Part shown: positions 44,490 to 56,892 of the stretch, piece after piece
Numbering within the stretch: position 1 is the first letter of the stretch
Layout: the number at the start of each line of letters is the position of its first letter
DNA from: Chrysopilus asiliformis
Taxonomy: Eukaryota > Arthropoda > Insecta > Diptera > Rhagionidae
NCBI GenBank assembly: GCA_964034945.1
Contig: OZ035963.1
Location: 34,627,644 to 34,691,643, forward strand
Direction: 5' to 3'
DNA length: 64,000 nt
Made by a program: the position numbers and the translations under genes
The notes under the pieces: generated by a model
Database searches by the model: none
What the model saw: the letters and a program-made list of their open reading frames with translations, nothing else
Told to the model about the DNA's origin: nothing

Positions 44490-44830
44490 AAATAATACTC
44501 CGCACCCTGCCCCCAACTACAAATTCACCTCACCTACCCCTTCCGCTCCCCTCCCTCTGTCCACCCCTCTGCATTTCCCTCCTAACTTCCTCTACCTTAT
44601 TGCCCTCCTTCTCACTCATCCCTCCCCACTCACTCTCCAGCCACCCCCTCCCGGCTTTCCCACTTTACGCCACCCCCTTACCTACAACTTTAACAACCCT
44701 ACCCCTAACCAAGTTCCAAAGTCACCCCCTTTAACCCCTCAAACAATTGTCCACCCCACTCCAAGAAATCCCCCCTCCTCATCTTTTACCATACCATCAC
44801 CCTCCCGTCTCCCTTCACCTCGGCCGACCC
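44490..44830 (+). other. C-rich, G-depleted tract
   Basis: About 340 bp consist almost wholly of C, T and A, with many CCC runs and very few G, in a genome that is otherwise A/T-rich and strand-balanced. It lies inside the hAT-like element at 43531. No coding frame is recognised. Confidence 0.8.
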
Positions 44831-45062
44831 GTTTCCTGTTCAAATCATTCGTTTTATATACTTCATACTTTAATTCGCGAATCATTGTTTTGCGATAACT
44901 TCGCGATCTAATAATAATTTCAATTGACGAAATTTTCGATTCGATTCGCGAATGGCGAATGGAATTTTTTAAATACGAGAATCAAAAAATACAATTCGCA
45001 AATGAATCAAAAATAAAATTCGCGCGCGAATTATTCTGCAATAAACCAATTATAAACAATAC

Positions 45063-45295
45063 AGGTATCCCTCGAGTTACGCGGTTAATTGGTTCCGCGT
45101 AAGTCGAAACCGCGTATGTGGAGACTCAGGATTAGTGCAAAACAATACATACCTATTATCTTTTTTATATTAAAACATTCATCTATAATTACAATATTTT
45201 CTTTATAAATAAAAATTGCTCCAAAACCGTACCGCGTAACGAGCACTTTTTTCCGCGTAACTCGAAATTCACATAACTCAAGTACCGCGTAAATA
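45063..45295. mobile_element. Tigger/pogo-like MITE remnant
   Basis: The left end CAGGTATCCCTCGAGTTACG follows TA and carries the CCTCGAGTTACGCGG motif typical of Tigger-like ends. Repeated CCGCGTAA words follow. The right end is damaged (ACCGCGTAAATAAA). Confidence 0.6.
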
Positions 45296-47689
45296 AATTA
45301 AAAGTAATTAATGAACGCATCTGCAAGTCTCGGCTACCAAGTACTTTTTTTTGTATCTATTTGTATTCTAATTAAATATATTTATATCGGTCCATTCTTT
45401 GACTAAAAAACGACTTCTTTAAACACATAAATAAATAATCAAATTTAAAAATTCATGGTTTACAAAACTACAAATCCCTTAGCTTATACCAAATACTTAT
45501 AAGATCATAGCATAATCAACACCTTCTCATATTAAGATATATGAGCTACCCTTATCAAACAAAACTAACCCCACGTGATGAATAGAAGAAATCATCAAAC
45601 AATATTTGCCCTTTCCGTTATTTTGTGAGTAACAAATCAAAATTGAATTTGAGTGAGTGTTTATCTATCGGAGTGTGCCTGCCTATATCAAATATAATAC
45701 GTAACTATGTATGGCAATGTTAAAGCTTTTTGGCAATCACCCACTTCATTCCCAATTATGAAGACTTTTGGCACAGTTTTTTTTTCTCTTAAGTTTTCGT
45801 ATACTGATATACGACGTCTATACAGAAAGCGAAAACATAACAGTCATGCTTTTCATCCCTTATTACGACAGCTTTAGCTTAAGTCGATTTATGAGAAACT
45901 TTTGTTGGGTAGGTGTTACTCGCGTTTATAGTCGAAGCGATGGGTGCCTTTACCGCTACGTAGAACATTAGCAGTAGTGCCTAACGGAGGAAAAGCCAAG
46001 GAGAAAAAAAAAATTAAAAGGGATGCTTCAGTTGAGAAGTAACATGGGTGACTATCGGGGACGAGTGGCTTAACAATTCCAAAAACAACACCAAAACCTG
46101 ATGCTGGCTGATAGTGTATTATGCTTTTGGAAACGGTGTCTGTCTGGTCTTATAATGTCACACTGCTAGCATGAAATTGTACTCGTATTGTGCAGTATAA
46201 GCTGTGCAAGCAGAGGGTATTTATTATACAGATGGGGTTGAATGTGGTATAATAGCAGACCATCATCCCTTTTGCAGATTACGGTGAGAGTAGTCATGGC
46301 CTTGATGTTAGATTATATTGGTTTAATGTATGTATGCCCATGTCACTTGATTGTAGGTAGGTGAAAAGCAATAGAAACCAAATAGAAAGAAAAAAAGTCT
46401 TGGCGGATATTGGGTTTACCGGAATTTTGTGTGAGTAATATAAAATTAATTGGCTGGTTATTAAACTCGATTAGACTTTTTGTTTGATATATTGTTTGCT
46501 TCGACGCATTTATTTTTTATTTTTTTATTTTTTGCTCTTAAAATGTTGTTCGTGTGCTTTTGGTTGGTCGGTCTCTTGCTATGCAAACACTTGAAAAGGG
46601 ATTTAAAGTTTTCTGTTAAAGAAGTTTGAAGCGATAAAGTTTATTCTTGTCACAGTTTGAATGATTAATTTTTTCGATATTGTAAGATTCGATCCACTAA
46701 GCTTGAGTAAGGGTTGGAGGTATTTCGGGTAACTGGTATATACTATATATTTTATAAAGAAAATTGAAAATTTGTCTTCAGGGACACACAGAGTATAAAA
46801 AATGGAACGGGAGAAATTAAAGGAAGAAAAACAAAAGATGTAAGAGATGATATTGCCCATAGGGCGAATGAAGTGAAAAAGTTTGAAGTAAATTAGCGAA
46901 GCAGGAAGTTCAAAAGTGATCTATAGCTTTGAGGGGTAACTATAAGAAGGATGTCAGAGCTTAACATGAAATTGATGTAAATTGTTTTTTATTTCTTTTC
47001 ATTTGATTTTATTTTGGTTCGGAATTTATACACAGATTGTTCCCGTACTCCTCCAATATACACAGTGTTTATTCCCTATTTAATTTTTATTTTCTTCTCT
47101 GAGAAACAAAAAGAAAATAAACGTGAATTTCGTCTTGCAAATTCCGTTTTAGATAATAAAAAGTACCTATATGTTATATTTGTATAAGTAATGGAAATAT
47201 AAATTGATTAATAGAATTATATTCCTTTAATTCAAACAACATTATTTCATTTTATTGACACGGTATCGTTGTAGCAATTTCATTTATTACTCTTTGGCAA
47301 AAAATCGGATATTTATTCGTACAGAAGTATTTATTTCTTGGTTTCTATGCAAATCCAGTACATGAAGCCATGTATTATTTATTTTGGGTGATTCCACCCC
47401 AACCAAACGAGTAAAAAAGAGTCGGTCTTGGATTTCTTTCAGATTTGAGTCACTTAATGTACCTTCCAAGGTTGTGAAAAATGCAAAATTTTAAGATTTT
47501 CATATTCAGTAGTTTCAGCACTTTGAAATCCTTCGAAAATTGCAATTTCCTGCTAAATTGCAATCGCAATTTTATTTCTCAGTCTAGAAATGAGATGGAA
47601 AAAAGTCACCTGGTTTGGACAGTTTTTAATATCAAGGTCACGCCATATAATATTTGACCTTGAATATCTCAAAAGGCCATATTTTATTT
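45296..47689. other. Unique AT-rich stretch
   Basis: No gene, element boundary or RNA recognised in 2.4 kb. Confidence 0.4.
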
Positions 47690-48190
47690 TTTTAACCGAC
47701 TTCCAAAAGGAACAGGTTCTCAATTCGACTCCTATGTACTTTCTTATACGTACGTAGTATAATAAAGTATTGTATTCATGAACAATTTCGATTTCTTAAT
47801 TCTGCGTAAAAATCATTTCCCGAGCACTTCTGGGTCGATTGATAACAAAAATATCTTTTTGGCTGTCAGTCTGTGTACAAGATTTCTCAAAAGTTAATAG
47901 CGCTAGAGCCATGAAATAGTCCTGGAATGGGACATTCCTATCAACTTTTGGTGGAAATATGTTAACCGGAAGTAACCAAAATGGCGGCTGTTTAGAAATC
48001 GCAATTTCGATTTTTGTTATTTACTCCGAAACTACGCGTTTTTCAGTAGTCTGATGTATAACATAAATTGGAGACAATAAAAATTTTCTACATTTTTGTC
48101 TTTTACTAGAACTCCATATCTCAAGCCGTTATCGTCATATGCTGTTATTTTAAAAAATCAGTTTTTTGCGATTATCTCAATATATGAGAA
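47690..48190 (-). repeat. Divergent interspersed repeat, copy 2
   Basis: Inverse of 8040-8640. It reads TACGTAGTATAATAAAGTAT, then GGGTCGATTGATAAC, GGCTGTCAGTCTG, AAAATGGCGGCTGTTTAGAA and CAGTAGTCTGATGTAT. Confidence 0.55.
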
Positions 48191-49028
48191 GAATTGAAGA
48201 GAATGTTTACCATAATTTTGACTTTACTTTCTGGTTTTGTATTTAAATATTTTTTGTTTCACAACAAGATTGGAAACCTTACAAACAAACAAAAAAAGCA
48301 TGATATTTAAACAATTAAATTCACCTAGTTTCAGTCCGAGTAAACCTCAAGGTTCCACTCTAGGACCCAGTGGCATCCTGGATGGTATTCTTTGTAGAAA
48401 ATTGAAAGCACAAAAATAAATTTTACTCTACATTACATTTGTTTTTTCCCATTTGACTCGCCCAGGATTTTACTTTATGTGGCAACTTTAGATTTAAAGC
48501 AAATCTCATTAATACTTTTTTACTATACATGGAAATCATACTAAAAAAACAAATTTTCATTTATTCAATTACATCCTTTTTACTTAGGATATATCAATTG
48601 TCTACAGAGATTTATGTAACATTGGTTTGTATGCAGAAAGTTGAGCGACCACAGACTTTTACATATGTTTATCAAGCTTCTAATGCGGCAATGGTTCGTG
48701 TAAAGTTTTGTGGTTTAATTTATCTCTGTCAAGCAAAACATACTCAAAATTTACTTTCGGTTTTATTGAGATATATCACATAAACAAAATTGTGTTTCAA
48801 ATTTAATTTCAATTTTTAAAGAACCGCATGTAGCTCAATTTATTTACGATGGAATTGAAAATAATTTTTTAAAGCAGATTTTAGAATTTATTAATATTAA
48901 CGAAATGCTAAATATTACTGGATGAAAATCTGACGCGGGAAAATGTCTGACATTAAGATGTATTATAATTCCATAGTACTATTATTAGATACACGGAGAA
49001 AATATGTTACTAGATTTAAGAAACATGT
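48191..49028. other. Unique AT-rich stretch
   Basis: Only short frames. Nothing recognised. Confidence 0.4.
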
Positions 49029-49036
49029 GTATAAGG

Positions 49037-49870
49037 CAGCGTTTCTCAACCTTTCAGTATTCGCGGCCCAATTTTCAATCAACATTGTCGTCGCGCCCCC
49101 CTTCCATACAATAAAATGTATACAATAATAACGCAATTTGAGTATTTTGGCGCTAAACCTACACTACTACCCACAAATTACCAAGAAAACAGTAATTTAT
49201 TGACATTTGGCAACACCGATCCTCAGCGTTGACAAAACAAGAATCCGGTGCCTTTTTATTGCTCTTGCGTCATTTTTACGGTTTCGCGAGAAGTTGTTTT
49301 AACCCTGAATTCACAATGAACGCGAAACCGACGCGAAACTGGCGCAGAAACTGTCACTTAAAAGTTTGGTTCCCACAAATTGTTTGAAGTGAGCACAGTG
49401 AACGTATAGAACGCAGCTACAACGTAACCGCAACGCAAAAATTTGCTGTTCGAGGAAAAATTGATAGCCTTAGTGCAAATAACAAAGATAAAGACCAACA
49501 AAGCAAATTATCGCTTCAAAATTATCCATTTTTGTAATTTTTCCAAGTTTATACCACTTTATATTATGTCACTTGTACTACTTCACGAGCTGCCATTGTG
49601 CTCTGCCGCTAGAATTTTGCACTGCGTGACAGTTCAGAGCGTTGTAGTTGCGTTGGTTTCGCGCTGGTTTCGCGTTCATTGTGCTCCAAGCGTAAGTTAA
49701 TAAGTTAATTATTAAATATTATGTCGAAATGTATTTTGTTTTGTATGTGGGTATGTACTTTCCTTTCAGTCAATTAATAAACTTTTTTAAATATTTTGTC
49801 TTGGATATGCTCGCGCCCCCCCCTTAAATGTACCCCTAGGGGGGCGCGCCCCACAGGTTGAGAATCGCTG
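49037..49870. mobile_element. hAT element with CAGCGTTTCTCAACCT ends
   Basis: Ends CAGCGTTTCTCAACCT and AGGTTGAGAATCGCTG are inverted repeats with one mismatch. The identical 8-bp duplication GTATAAGG lies at 49029-49036 and 49871-49878. GCGCGCCCC-rich subterminal sequence is present at both sides, as in Charlie/SPIN-like hATs. There is no transposase. Confidence 0.92.
49300..49700. mobile_element. MITE nested in hAT, GAACGCGAAACC ends
   Basis: CACAATGAACGCGAAACC near 49312 is mirrored by GGTTTCGCGTTCATTGTG near 49665. A related word, CTTGGAGCACAATGAACGC, appears at 17189. The target duplication is not resolved. Confidence 0.5.
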
Positions 49871-50239
49871 GTATAAGGCCCTAAACCACATTTTTCTTAA
49901 ATACGAGTATACACGCAGATAATAAAAAAACAGAAGATCTGACTATTTTATAATGGGAAATCGTGACTATTACTAAAATAATTAATTGCAATTACAATAT
50001 AGTAAAATTCCAATTACAAACTTAGAATAGCTACAATTATGCTAGGGGTTAATCGTCAAATACTTTATATGATGACAGAAATCCATTTGTGTAGGAAACG
50101 GGGAAAGGAGTGGTCCGATTACATTTTTATGTATGGATAAGTTATGTAAAATCCTATTCCTAACACATTTTACCTTTATAAATTTTTCAATACGACTCAC
50201 CGTTTTCGAGAAAATAAAAAAAGTATACAATTAGTATAG

Positions 50240-50880
50240 GGGAGAGGGCATCAGTGACCCAACTGGATTTTGATGTATATATAAGTTATGTAAAATCATA
50301 TTATACGATGCACAGTTTTCTAGAAAACAGGAAAAAAGTATTCTATTTGTATGGGAGAGTTACTCTGTGAGTGTCCAGGCCTACAAGCACGCCGATTTGG
50401 GACGCTTGGGGCCAGATTTTATAGTAGCCTGACGGAGCTTGGCAACCACCCACTCGAGGATATGCTGAGCTTCGTCAACAAGTCGGGCTGGTTCAAATAG
50501 GATCAGCTAGTTTGATGAAAGGTCTTATGAGTACTGAAGACATCACAATGGGCCTGTAGGCCTCCGAGTGTAGCGCTGTGTTCAATATGAATTATCGTTT
50601 TCGAGAAAATTGCAAAAAACTGTTTCGTTTGCATGGGGGAGGGGAAAACAAATGCTTCAATTTTTCCCGTTCAAGAACCTAACCTAGCCATTTACGAGAA
50701 ACGCAACTATACAAAATTTCTAGACTCTACCTCAATCCTTTTGAAAATTATCGTGTTCACGGATGGACAGACTGACAGACAGACCGAGGGGTATGCGGAA
50801 ATTATATTCTTCTGTCATCTCTAATACCCTGGTGTAGTTCATTTTTGTTTCCGATGATTGGTTCGATGCGTTATAAATGA
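50240..50880 (-). repeat. Divergent HINE-related copy
   Basis: Shares the order GGATTTTGATGTAT, ATCATAT, GATGCACAGTTTTC, TTTACGAGAAACGCAA, CAAAATTTCTAGACTC, GGACAGACTGACAGACAG and GGTGTAGTTCATTTTTG with the HINE family, but is far more diverged. It is split by a LINE fragment at about 50365-50585. Confidence 0.55.
50372..50500 (+). pseudogene. LINE ORF2 C-terminus (RNase H tail)
   Basis: A 42-codon frame from CPGLQARRF through LGARFYSSLTELGN and MLSFVNKSGWF to TAG matches the usual end of jockey/R1-type ORF2 after the RNase H domain (CPxLxxxR, then LLxFIxxTGWF). It is followed by a short 3' UTR with ATCACAATGGGCC. This is a different family from the LINE at 28962. Confidence 0.65.
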
Positions 50881-50934
50881 TATATTCACTCTAACATACT
50901 CATATATGACATATCATTTAGAGTATAAAAAGTA

Positions 50935-51016
50935 TATAAGCGTGGCGAGACATACGTCATTTTGGATTTTTAGTCATATTAATCAAATACTAAATGACTA
51001 AAAGGTATAAAATAAA
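50935..51016 (+). repeat. Family X fragment, left of HINE F
   Basis: TCATTTTGGATTTTTAGTCA and neighbours match the complement of the left arm at 40390-40450. The match resumes after HINE F at 51579-51670, so HINE F inserted into a family X copy. Confidence 0.55.
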
Positions 51017-51578
51017 CATAACAAAAGCTATAATTGCCAATCTGGCAATCATTGGAGACCCGTATGGTGATATTCGTATCAAAATTCGAACAGTTATACC
51101 AAAATTCCAATTTGAAGTCAAACTTTCCAATAAGATTTTTTAAAATTTATTCCAATCGGATTTTGATGTATGGGAGTTTTATGTAGAATCATATCCTAAA
51201 TAACTTTTGTTCTTAGACTTTTTTGATAAGATGCACCGTTTTCGAGATATTCACAAAAACCGTTTTCGTTCGTATGGGGGGTACCCCCCCTAATGGTCCA
51301 TTTTTGCCCATTAACGAACTTAGCCTCACATTTTACGAAAAACGAATCTGCGCAAAATTTCAAGTCTCTAGCTCAATCCGTGCGCCCGCAATCCGCGCCA
51401 CAGACAGACAGACGGACAGACGGACAGACAGACGGACGGACGGACATGCAAAAATTAAATATTTTTATCATTCTAAACACACTTGTGTAATTCATTTTTT
51501 TGTGCGATGACGGGATCTTGGCGTTACAAACGGTAAGGCAAAGTTAATATACCCTTTGGTTTCAACATACGGGTATAA
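51017..51578 (-). mobile_element. HINE/mini-me-like element, copy F, full length
   Basis: Both ends are intact (CATAACAAAAGCT with hairpin at left, ACATACGGGTATAA at right), with the GTACCC palindrome and a (GACA/GACG)n array at 51404-51446. It is the best reference copy with copy A. Confidence 0.85.
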
Positions 51579-51641
51579 AAAGAAAATAATTAAAAAACCA
51601 TTTTGTAAAAAAGAATTTATTTAAAAAACTGCACTAAAAAG

Positions 51642-51713
51642 GAAAAAAAATAATGTTTTGGGCACTGCACTTAGAGAATGGAGTAAAACTCGACGACCTA
51701 TGCGAGGCACGCG
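51642..51713 (+). repeat. 72-bp direct repeat, copy 1
   Basis: GAAAAAAAATAATGTTTTGG through CGACGACCTATGCGAGGCAC recurs at 53997-54066 with two or three differences. Confidence 0.85.
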
Positions 51714-53996
51714 TTCGCCTGCACTAGGGAAAGTAAAAAATTGTTCAGCTGTGACCGGAGAAATTCCAAAATTGGACCTGCAGCAAGTGAAGTAGGGCGT
51801 TCGGAGCTGCACCTTAGATAGGTATTTCCAGGACGTAATGTCATGTAATTACGATTATGCCTCTTATACCTTGAATATTTAACCGCCATAGGTCAACTGA
51901 AAACCAAGCGAAGGCAAACTGAAGCAATGTGAAGTCAGTAAAGCTATTGCGGCCCTAACTGTATGTGTAAAGCCGCTAATAGGATAACTTGTTGACCGCT
52001 GGGCCTTGTATTCGAAAAGAAATTAAACAAAATTGGCGGAAAATGGCTTGAAATACCTTAGAGTTTTATCTATGGTAAGACCAAACACGTGATTTGGCGG
52101 TTCGAATCCCACCAAGCGCTTTTATCTTTTTTTGTATTTTTATTAATTTTTTTATTAAAAAAAAACTAATTATATGCATTTCGTAAGAAACATCTTTGAA
52201 TTCGCTAAAAATGAAGAAAAGTTAACCAAATTGATTTTCTTCCGAGATTTGGCTGCACCAAGAATCTTGGGTAACTTATCAAATTTCTTAGTTTGTACCA
52301 AGAAATTTATTAACCTATACGAAGATTTTGGGTGTTTTCACCTAATTACTTCTCACTGTGTAACTCATGAGAGAAGTCATATCGATAACATGCTACAATT
52401 ATCAGTAAAAACAAAAAAAAAAACATTAATACTGAAGGTCCAGTTGGGTATAAAATATCCTGTCGTTAAAGCGGTATTTAATTCAATCAGACTTTTATAT
52501 AGTAAAGAATCATTGGATGGTTAAAACAATATATCGTTAACGTTACAGATATTGAATAATCTATTTTCTTATACGATTATTTTAAATGGTTGTTTTTGGT
52601 TCGTTGTTCTATTTATATAGATGCGAACTAAGATGTAAAACGATTGTTTCCAATACGGATGGTGATATAAGGCTAAAGTAAAGACGGATACAATGATATT
52701 TGGAAGTTTAAAAGGTAGTAAGTTAAGTGAAAATGAGAAAAGTGGAACAGAATAAAATTAAAGAACGTTGTCCACATTAAGCTTATTCTTATGAAGTCCT
52801 TTTTTCCTGCTTATACTAAATTCAACACAAGTTATTTTCTGCGTATTTATATATACAATATTATATATATATACTTTTAGTGAATCCTTTTGAATTTTAT
52901 AAAGAGGAAGACTACATCGTTTTTGTCTATTCATCTCAGAGAGCATTAGGTATTACTGAATGGACGACGATATACGAATTTAGGTTTTACTATAACATTG
53001 TGAGAAAGTGAGCTTTGAAGAATAACGATTGGCAGACTCTTCCTTTTACACTCCGTGAAAAGGTCTATCCAGACCTCGAAAATCTGTTTTCTTTGAATTG
53101 ATGCTTTTTTAGTACACATTATTTTGGATAAATCGTCTTGCCCCGGCTATAGATCTATGGTTTTTCTCTTGACTCAGTCATTTCCTTCGGTTTTTTATTC
53201 AATTTTTTCCGACCGTTTTTAGTGGGTTGTTGTTGATGTTTCTGTTTCGTCACCCTCGGAAACGTATTTCTTCAGTGTTTATCCTGTTTTTTCTCTCCCA
53301 TTTTTTTTTTTACTTTCTGTATTATTATTTGTTTTGTTACTGAAGACTAAAAGGATAACATGAATAAAGCTGTGATTAATTAAGTTAAGGTATATAACAA
53401 ACAGGGGAAATAACGAAAAGTTTGATTAATGTTTGTTTGATTGAATTACATTAAAGGCATGGATTTTCGAAAGGATTTTCATTGTCGTTTAGTTAAAAGC
53501 ATCTCGGTAAAATGTCTGTAAGACCTGTTTTTATATGCGTTAAGCTATTGAAATGACTGTAATCATAATGAAAGATTTGGAAAAAAAAGTTGTTGCAAAA
53601 CTCACATTAAATGGAAAAATGTCCGTCCGTGGATACGATAACTGTCGAAACGATTGGGCAAGGGAATTGAAATTTTTAAGAGATGCGATTATCATAAAAT
53701 GTAAGGTAAGGTTAATTAACTAGCAAAATCTGACCACTCTCTCCACCGCCACATATCGAACACATACCGAATACATATCGAAAAGAATTTTTTGATTTTC
53801 ACAAAAAAAAATATACGTATCGAAAAAATGAAGACAAAAAAGTTTAGAATATTACATAAAATTACAAGTGGACAAACTTTAAAAAATGTAATTTGGATAT
53901 CAAGATCGAATTTAATTTTATCTTTCTAAGAATTTAAGAACAGGTATTTCACGATTGTGTCTTGGGCAATGTTTGCTGCTTTGATATAAAAAAGAA
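51714..53996. other. Mostly unique stretch with a 116-codon frame
   Basis: A frame at 52174-52524 (MHFVRNIFEFAKNEEKLTKL and onward) has no recognised family and AT-driven composition, so I do not call it a gene. No repeat boundaries are seen. Confidence 0.35.
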
Positions 53997-54066
53997 AAAA
54001 AATAATGTTTTGGGCACTGCACTTAGAAAATGGAGTAAAACTCGACGACCTATGTGAGGCACGCGT
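53997..54066 (+). repeat. 72-bp direct repeat, copy 2
   Basis: Near-identical to 51642-51713 in the same orientation, though what follows each copy differs. Confidence 0.85.
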
Positions 54067-54122
54067 TTTTATGGGATTACCCAAAAAAAAGAAAAGTACA
54101 TTGAAATGTCGATACTATATAC

Positions 54123-54475
54123 CAGGGCTGCCCAACCAGGCGATCGCGATCTACCAGTCGATCTCGACACGAATTTGGGTCAATCTTCTACTACAGGCTG
54201 AAAATGTTTAAAAAAAATTTTTTTTTGGTGAACACAAATATTAAAAAAAAGGGAAAGTGAAAATTAAGTAATCACACTATCTACTTCTCCGTTTTTCTGT
54301 TTTTTTTTGCTGTTACAGCAAGTGGTCTATTTTATTTAGATACCTTATTTTAAATTGAAATGAAATAAACTGAAGTTATACCAATTAAAGATCTATTTTT
54401 TTGTATATGGGTAGATCTCGATGTAGTTGGATTAAAAAAAGTCGAACTTTAGTACAAAAAGGTTGGGCAGGCCTG
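54123..54475. mobile_element. hAT MITE with CAGGGCTGCCCAACC ends
   Basis: Ends CAGGGCTGCCCAACC and GGTTGGGCAGGCCTG are inverted repeats. The 8-bp flanks CTATATAC (54115-54122) and ATATATAC (54476-54483) differ at one base. A GATCGCGATCTACC motif near the left and GTAGATCTCGATG near the right form subterminal repeats. Confidence 0.85.
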
Positions 54476-54796
54476 ATATATACCATCAGTACTGCATACA
54501 CCTCGATAGCGTATACTTAACTTTTTGTTTAACTTCAAACCTACGGAAGTTTCACCCTCTGAAGCAAAACTACGGAAGTGTCCGTAGAACGGAAGTGTCC
54601 ATCCGATTTTAACGAAACTTTGCACATTTATAAAACTAAGAAAAATATTCGACATATATTTTTTTATTTGGGCAGTAATTTTCAAAGGGCTTCCCACCTA
54701 CGGGGACTTTCATGCCAAATTACTCAAAAACTAACGGTCCGATTTGAATAAAATATAAATGTTTAGATGAATAAAATATTAAATAAATCTGTTCTA

Positions 54797-55360
54797 CAGG
54801 GTGGGCCAGAATAGACGCAGGGGTTTGAATTCTTTATAAATTTTTTATTTTAGCGAAACCTATAATTTTTTTTTCAAATACATGTAGTTGATTGATGGGG
54901 AATATTTTTGGTCTAAACATGGAAAATTATATCCCGCAAGTGGTGGCCATTTTCTGCTTCGCAAATCCGTGCTCTTTCCAAGACATTCTTTCCAAGACTT
55001 TTCGTGTTATGGCCTCGATTTCACTGCGAATGTTGGTTTTCAATTGGCTGATGGTTGTTGGCTTGTTGACGTACACATTTTCTTTCAAATATCCCCAAAG
55101 GAAACAATCTGGAGTCGTTAGATCAGGTGAACGCGGAGGCCAATTGAAAGCGCTTCTTTTCGAAATAATGCGTCCGCCAAACATGTCCCGTAAAAGAGCC
55201 ATTGAGCCCACCGCCCACCGGTTCGTTGTTCTATTGTGTACAGGTACATTTTAAATTGCCCAAGTCTTCTTAACAAAATGCTGAAACAAAATTAAAAAAA
55301 TAAAAATAAAAAAAAAGTTATAAAGACTTCAAACCCCTGCGTCTATTCTGGCCCACCCTG
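54797..55360 (-). mobile_element. Mariner-like element, internally deleted
   Basis: Perfect ends CAGGGTGGGCCAGAATAGAC (about 32 bp inverted) are flanked by TA at 54795-54796 and 55361-55362. Confidence 0.92.
54927..55211 (-). pseudogene. Mariner-like transposase C-terminal part
   Basis: The minus strand reads GRIISKRSAFNWPPRSPDL, TTPDCFLWGYLKENVYVNKP and then an IRSEIEAI segment. This is the end of the same broad DD41D-type group as 26776, but a different lineage. The first and second catalytic Asp and the HTH domain are lost; the third Asp (TPDCF) remains. Confidence 0.85.
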
Positions 55361-55835
55361 TATGTTATGTTATTAATAATTGATTATAATATTTTCTTCC
55401 CTCAGTAGTGTATACCCCTCGATACTATATACCTCCTTGATTTAATATTGGTATACGGTAACGAAGTTTCAATGTAATGCGTTAGGTTGTAGCTATCAAA
55501 GAAGTATGTTCCCCTGTAACTTTTGAACCCCCTAACGGAGAGCATTAACACTCTAACTGCCACGTCAGTCAAAAAGACCTTACACTTAACTGTATACAAC
55601 GGCCACAATGAAAATTATTAAAGTGTTCGCTGCAACCGCAACGATTTTTTGTAGTTGCACACATTTTATGGTAATAAAATAACATTTAGGTATAATTTCA
55701 TTTCAATTTTTTTTTCTCTTAATGCCTTTTTGACTGACAACTATTCGAAAAAGGTTTAAAACTGTCGTGGCAGTCAGAGTGTTAAGCCACACTACGTTGG
55801 ATTGCTTGAGATGGCGTGAATGCTTTCGGCCATGT

Positions 55836-56425
55836 TTATACCCGTATGGTGAAACCAAAGGGTATATTAAATTTACCTTACCATTTGTAACGCCAAGATC
55901 CCGTTATCACACACAAAAATGAATTAAACCAGTGTGTTTAGAATGATAAAAATATTTAATTTTTGCATGTCCGTCCGTCTGTCTGTCCGTCTGTCCGTCT
56001 GTCCGTCTGTCCGTCTGTCTGTCTGTCTGTCCGTCCGTCCGTCTGTGGCGGGGATTGCGGGCGCTCGGATTGAGCTAGAGACTTGAAATTTTGCGCAGAT
56101 TGGTTTTTGGTAAAATGCAAGGCTAAGTTCGTTAATAGGCAAAAATTGATCAGTAGGGGGGTACCCCCCATACGAACGAAAAGGTTTTTTGTGAATATCT
56201 CAAAAACGGTGCATCTTATCAAAAAAGTGCAAGAACAAAAGTTATTTAGGATATGATTCTACATAAAACTCCCATACGTCAAAATCCGATTGGAAAAAAA
56301 TTTTAAAAATCTTATTGAAAAGTTTAACTTTAAAGTGAAATTTTGATACAACTGTTCTCCGTTCACTTAAATTTCCATACGGGTTTTCAATAATTGCCAG
56401 ATTGGCAATTATAGCTTTTGTTATG
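55836..56425 (+). mobile_element. HINE/mini-me-like element, copy G, full length
   Basis: Starts TTATACCCGTATGGTGAAAC and ends with hairpin TTGCCAGATTGGCAATTATA plus GCTTTTGTTATG. The (GTCY)n array is the longest here (55968-56046). Confidence 0.85.
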
Positions 56426-56450
56426 TTTTAGAATTAAGAATTAATTCTTA

Positions 56451-56887
56451 AGGGAGAACTCCAATTGAGCAGAGGTAGCAGCAGAGACAGAAGCAGTAGC
56501 AGTGGCAGAAGCAGAATCTGCTTTCTGTCCCACAATGAAATTTGAATTCTGACGAAAATAGCAGAAACCTGTCAAAACGTTGTACGTATTTATATCCGCG
56601 GCATGATTTGTCGTATAATATTTTGTTATTTTTAACATATTCAATTAATTTCTCCTCCATTTCAAGTATTACAAATATTTACTTCCGTTCATATATGCAA
56701 CAAATGTCAACAACGATTTGTGAGGTTGGAGTGGAAGCAGAAATTTAGAGATTAGTGCTAAAATGTGTTTCTGCTTCTGCCGCTGCCTCTGCTGCTGCTT
56801 TATTGGAGCTCAACACAAAAGCCGCTATGTGTTCTAAAGTTCTGCTTCTGCCTCTGCTGCTGCCTCCGTCCAATTGGAGTTCTCGCT
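56451..56887. mobile_element. Harbinger-like MITE with GCAGAAGCAG arrays
   Basis: Ends AGGGAGAACTCCAATTG and AGCGAGAACTCCAATTG (complement) are flanked by TTA at 56448-56450 and 56888-56890. Both ends carry AGCAGAGGCAGAAGCAG-type repeats in opposite orientation. TTAA is also possible as the target, which would make it piggyBac-like. Confidence 0.7.
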
Positions 56888-56892
56888 TTAAT

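Larger units (their letters stand above)
43531..45038. mobile_element. hAT-like element with ATTCGCGAAT arrays
   Basis: Left end CAGAGTACGGAAAAATTC and right end GCGCGAATTATTCTG share an imperfect inverted repeat, flanked by the identical 8-bp duplication CAATAAAC at 43523-43530 and 45039-45046. About 150 bp at each end repeat TTCGCGAATGAA-like palindromes. The interior holds a piggyBac-like MITE and a C-rich tract. No transposase is visible. Confidence 0.75.

Noticed and set aside
51223..51510. Frames of about 65-100 codons rich in TDRQTDRRTDG repeated in many HINE copies
   Set aside because: They come from reading the (GACA/GACG)n array and flanks. Frames differ between copies and no start is conserved.
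52047..52119. tRNA-like sequence with GGTTCGAATCC B-box and 5-bp acceptor-like pairing
   Set aside because: The T-stem does not pair and the base before the would-be anticodon is A instead of T. It is not a functional tRNA; at most a decayed tRNA-derived piece.
52174..52524. 116-codon + strand frame
   Set aside because: AT-rich, no recognised domain, no splice or promoter context and no second copy. Kept only as a note.
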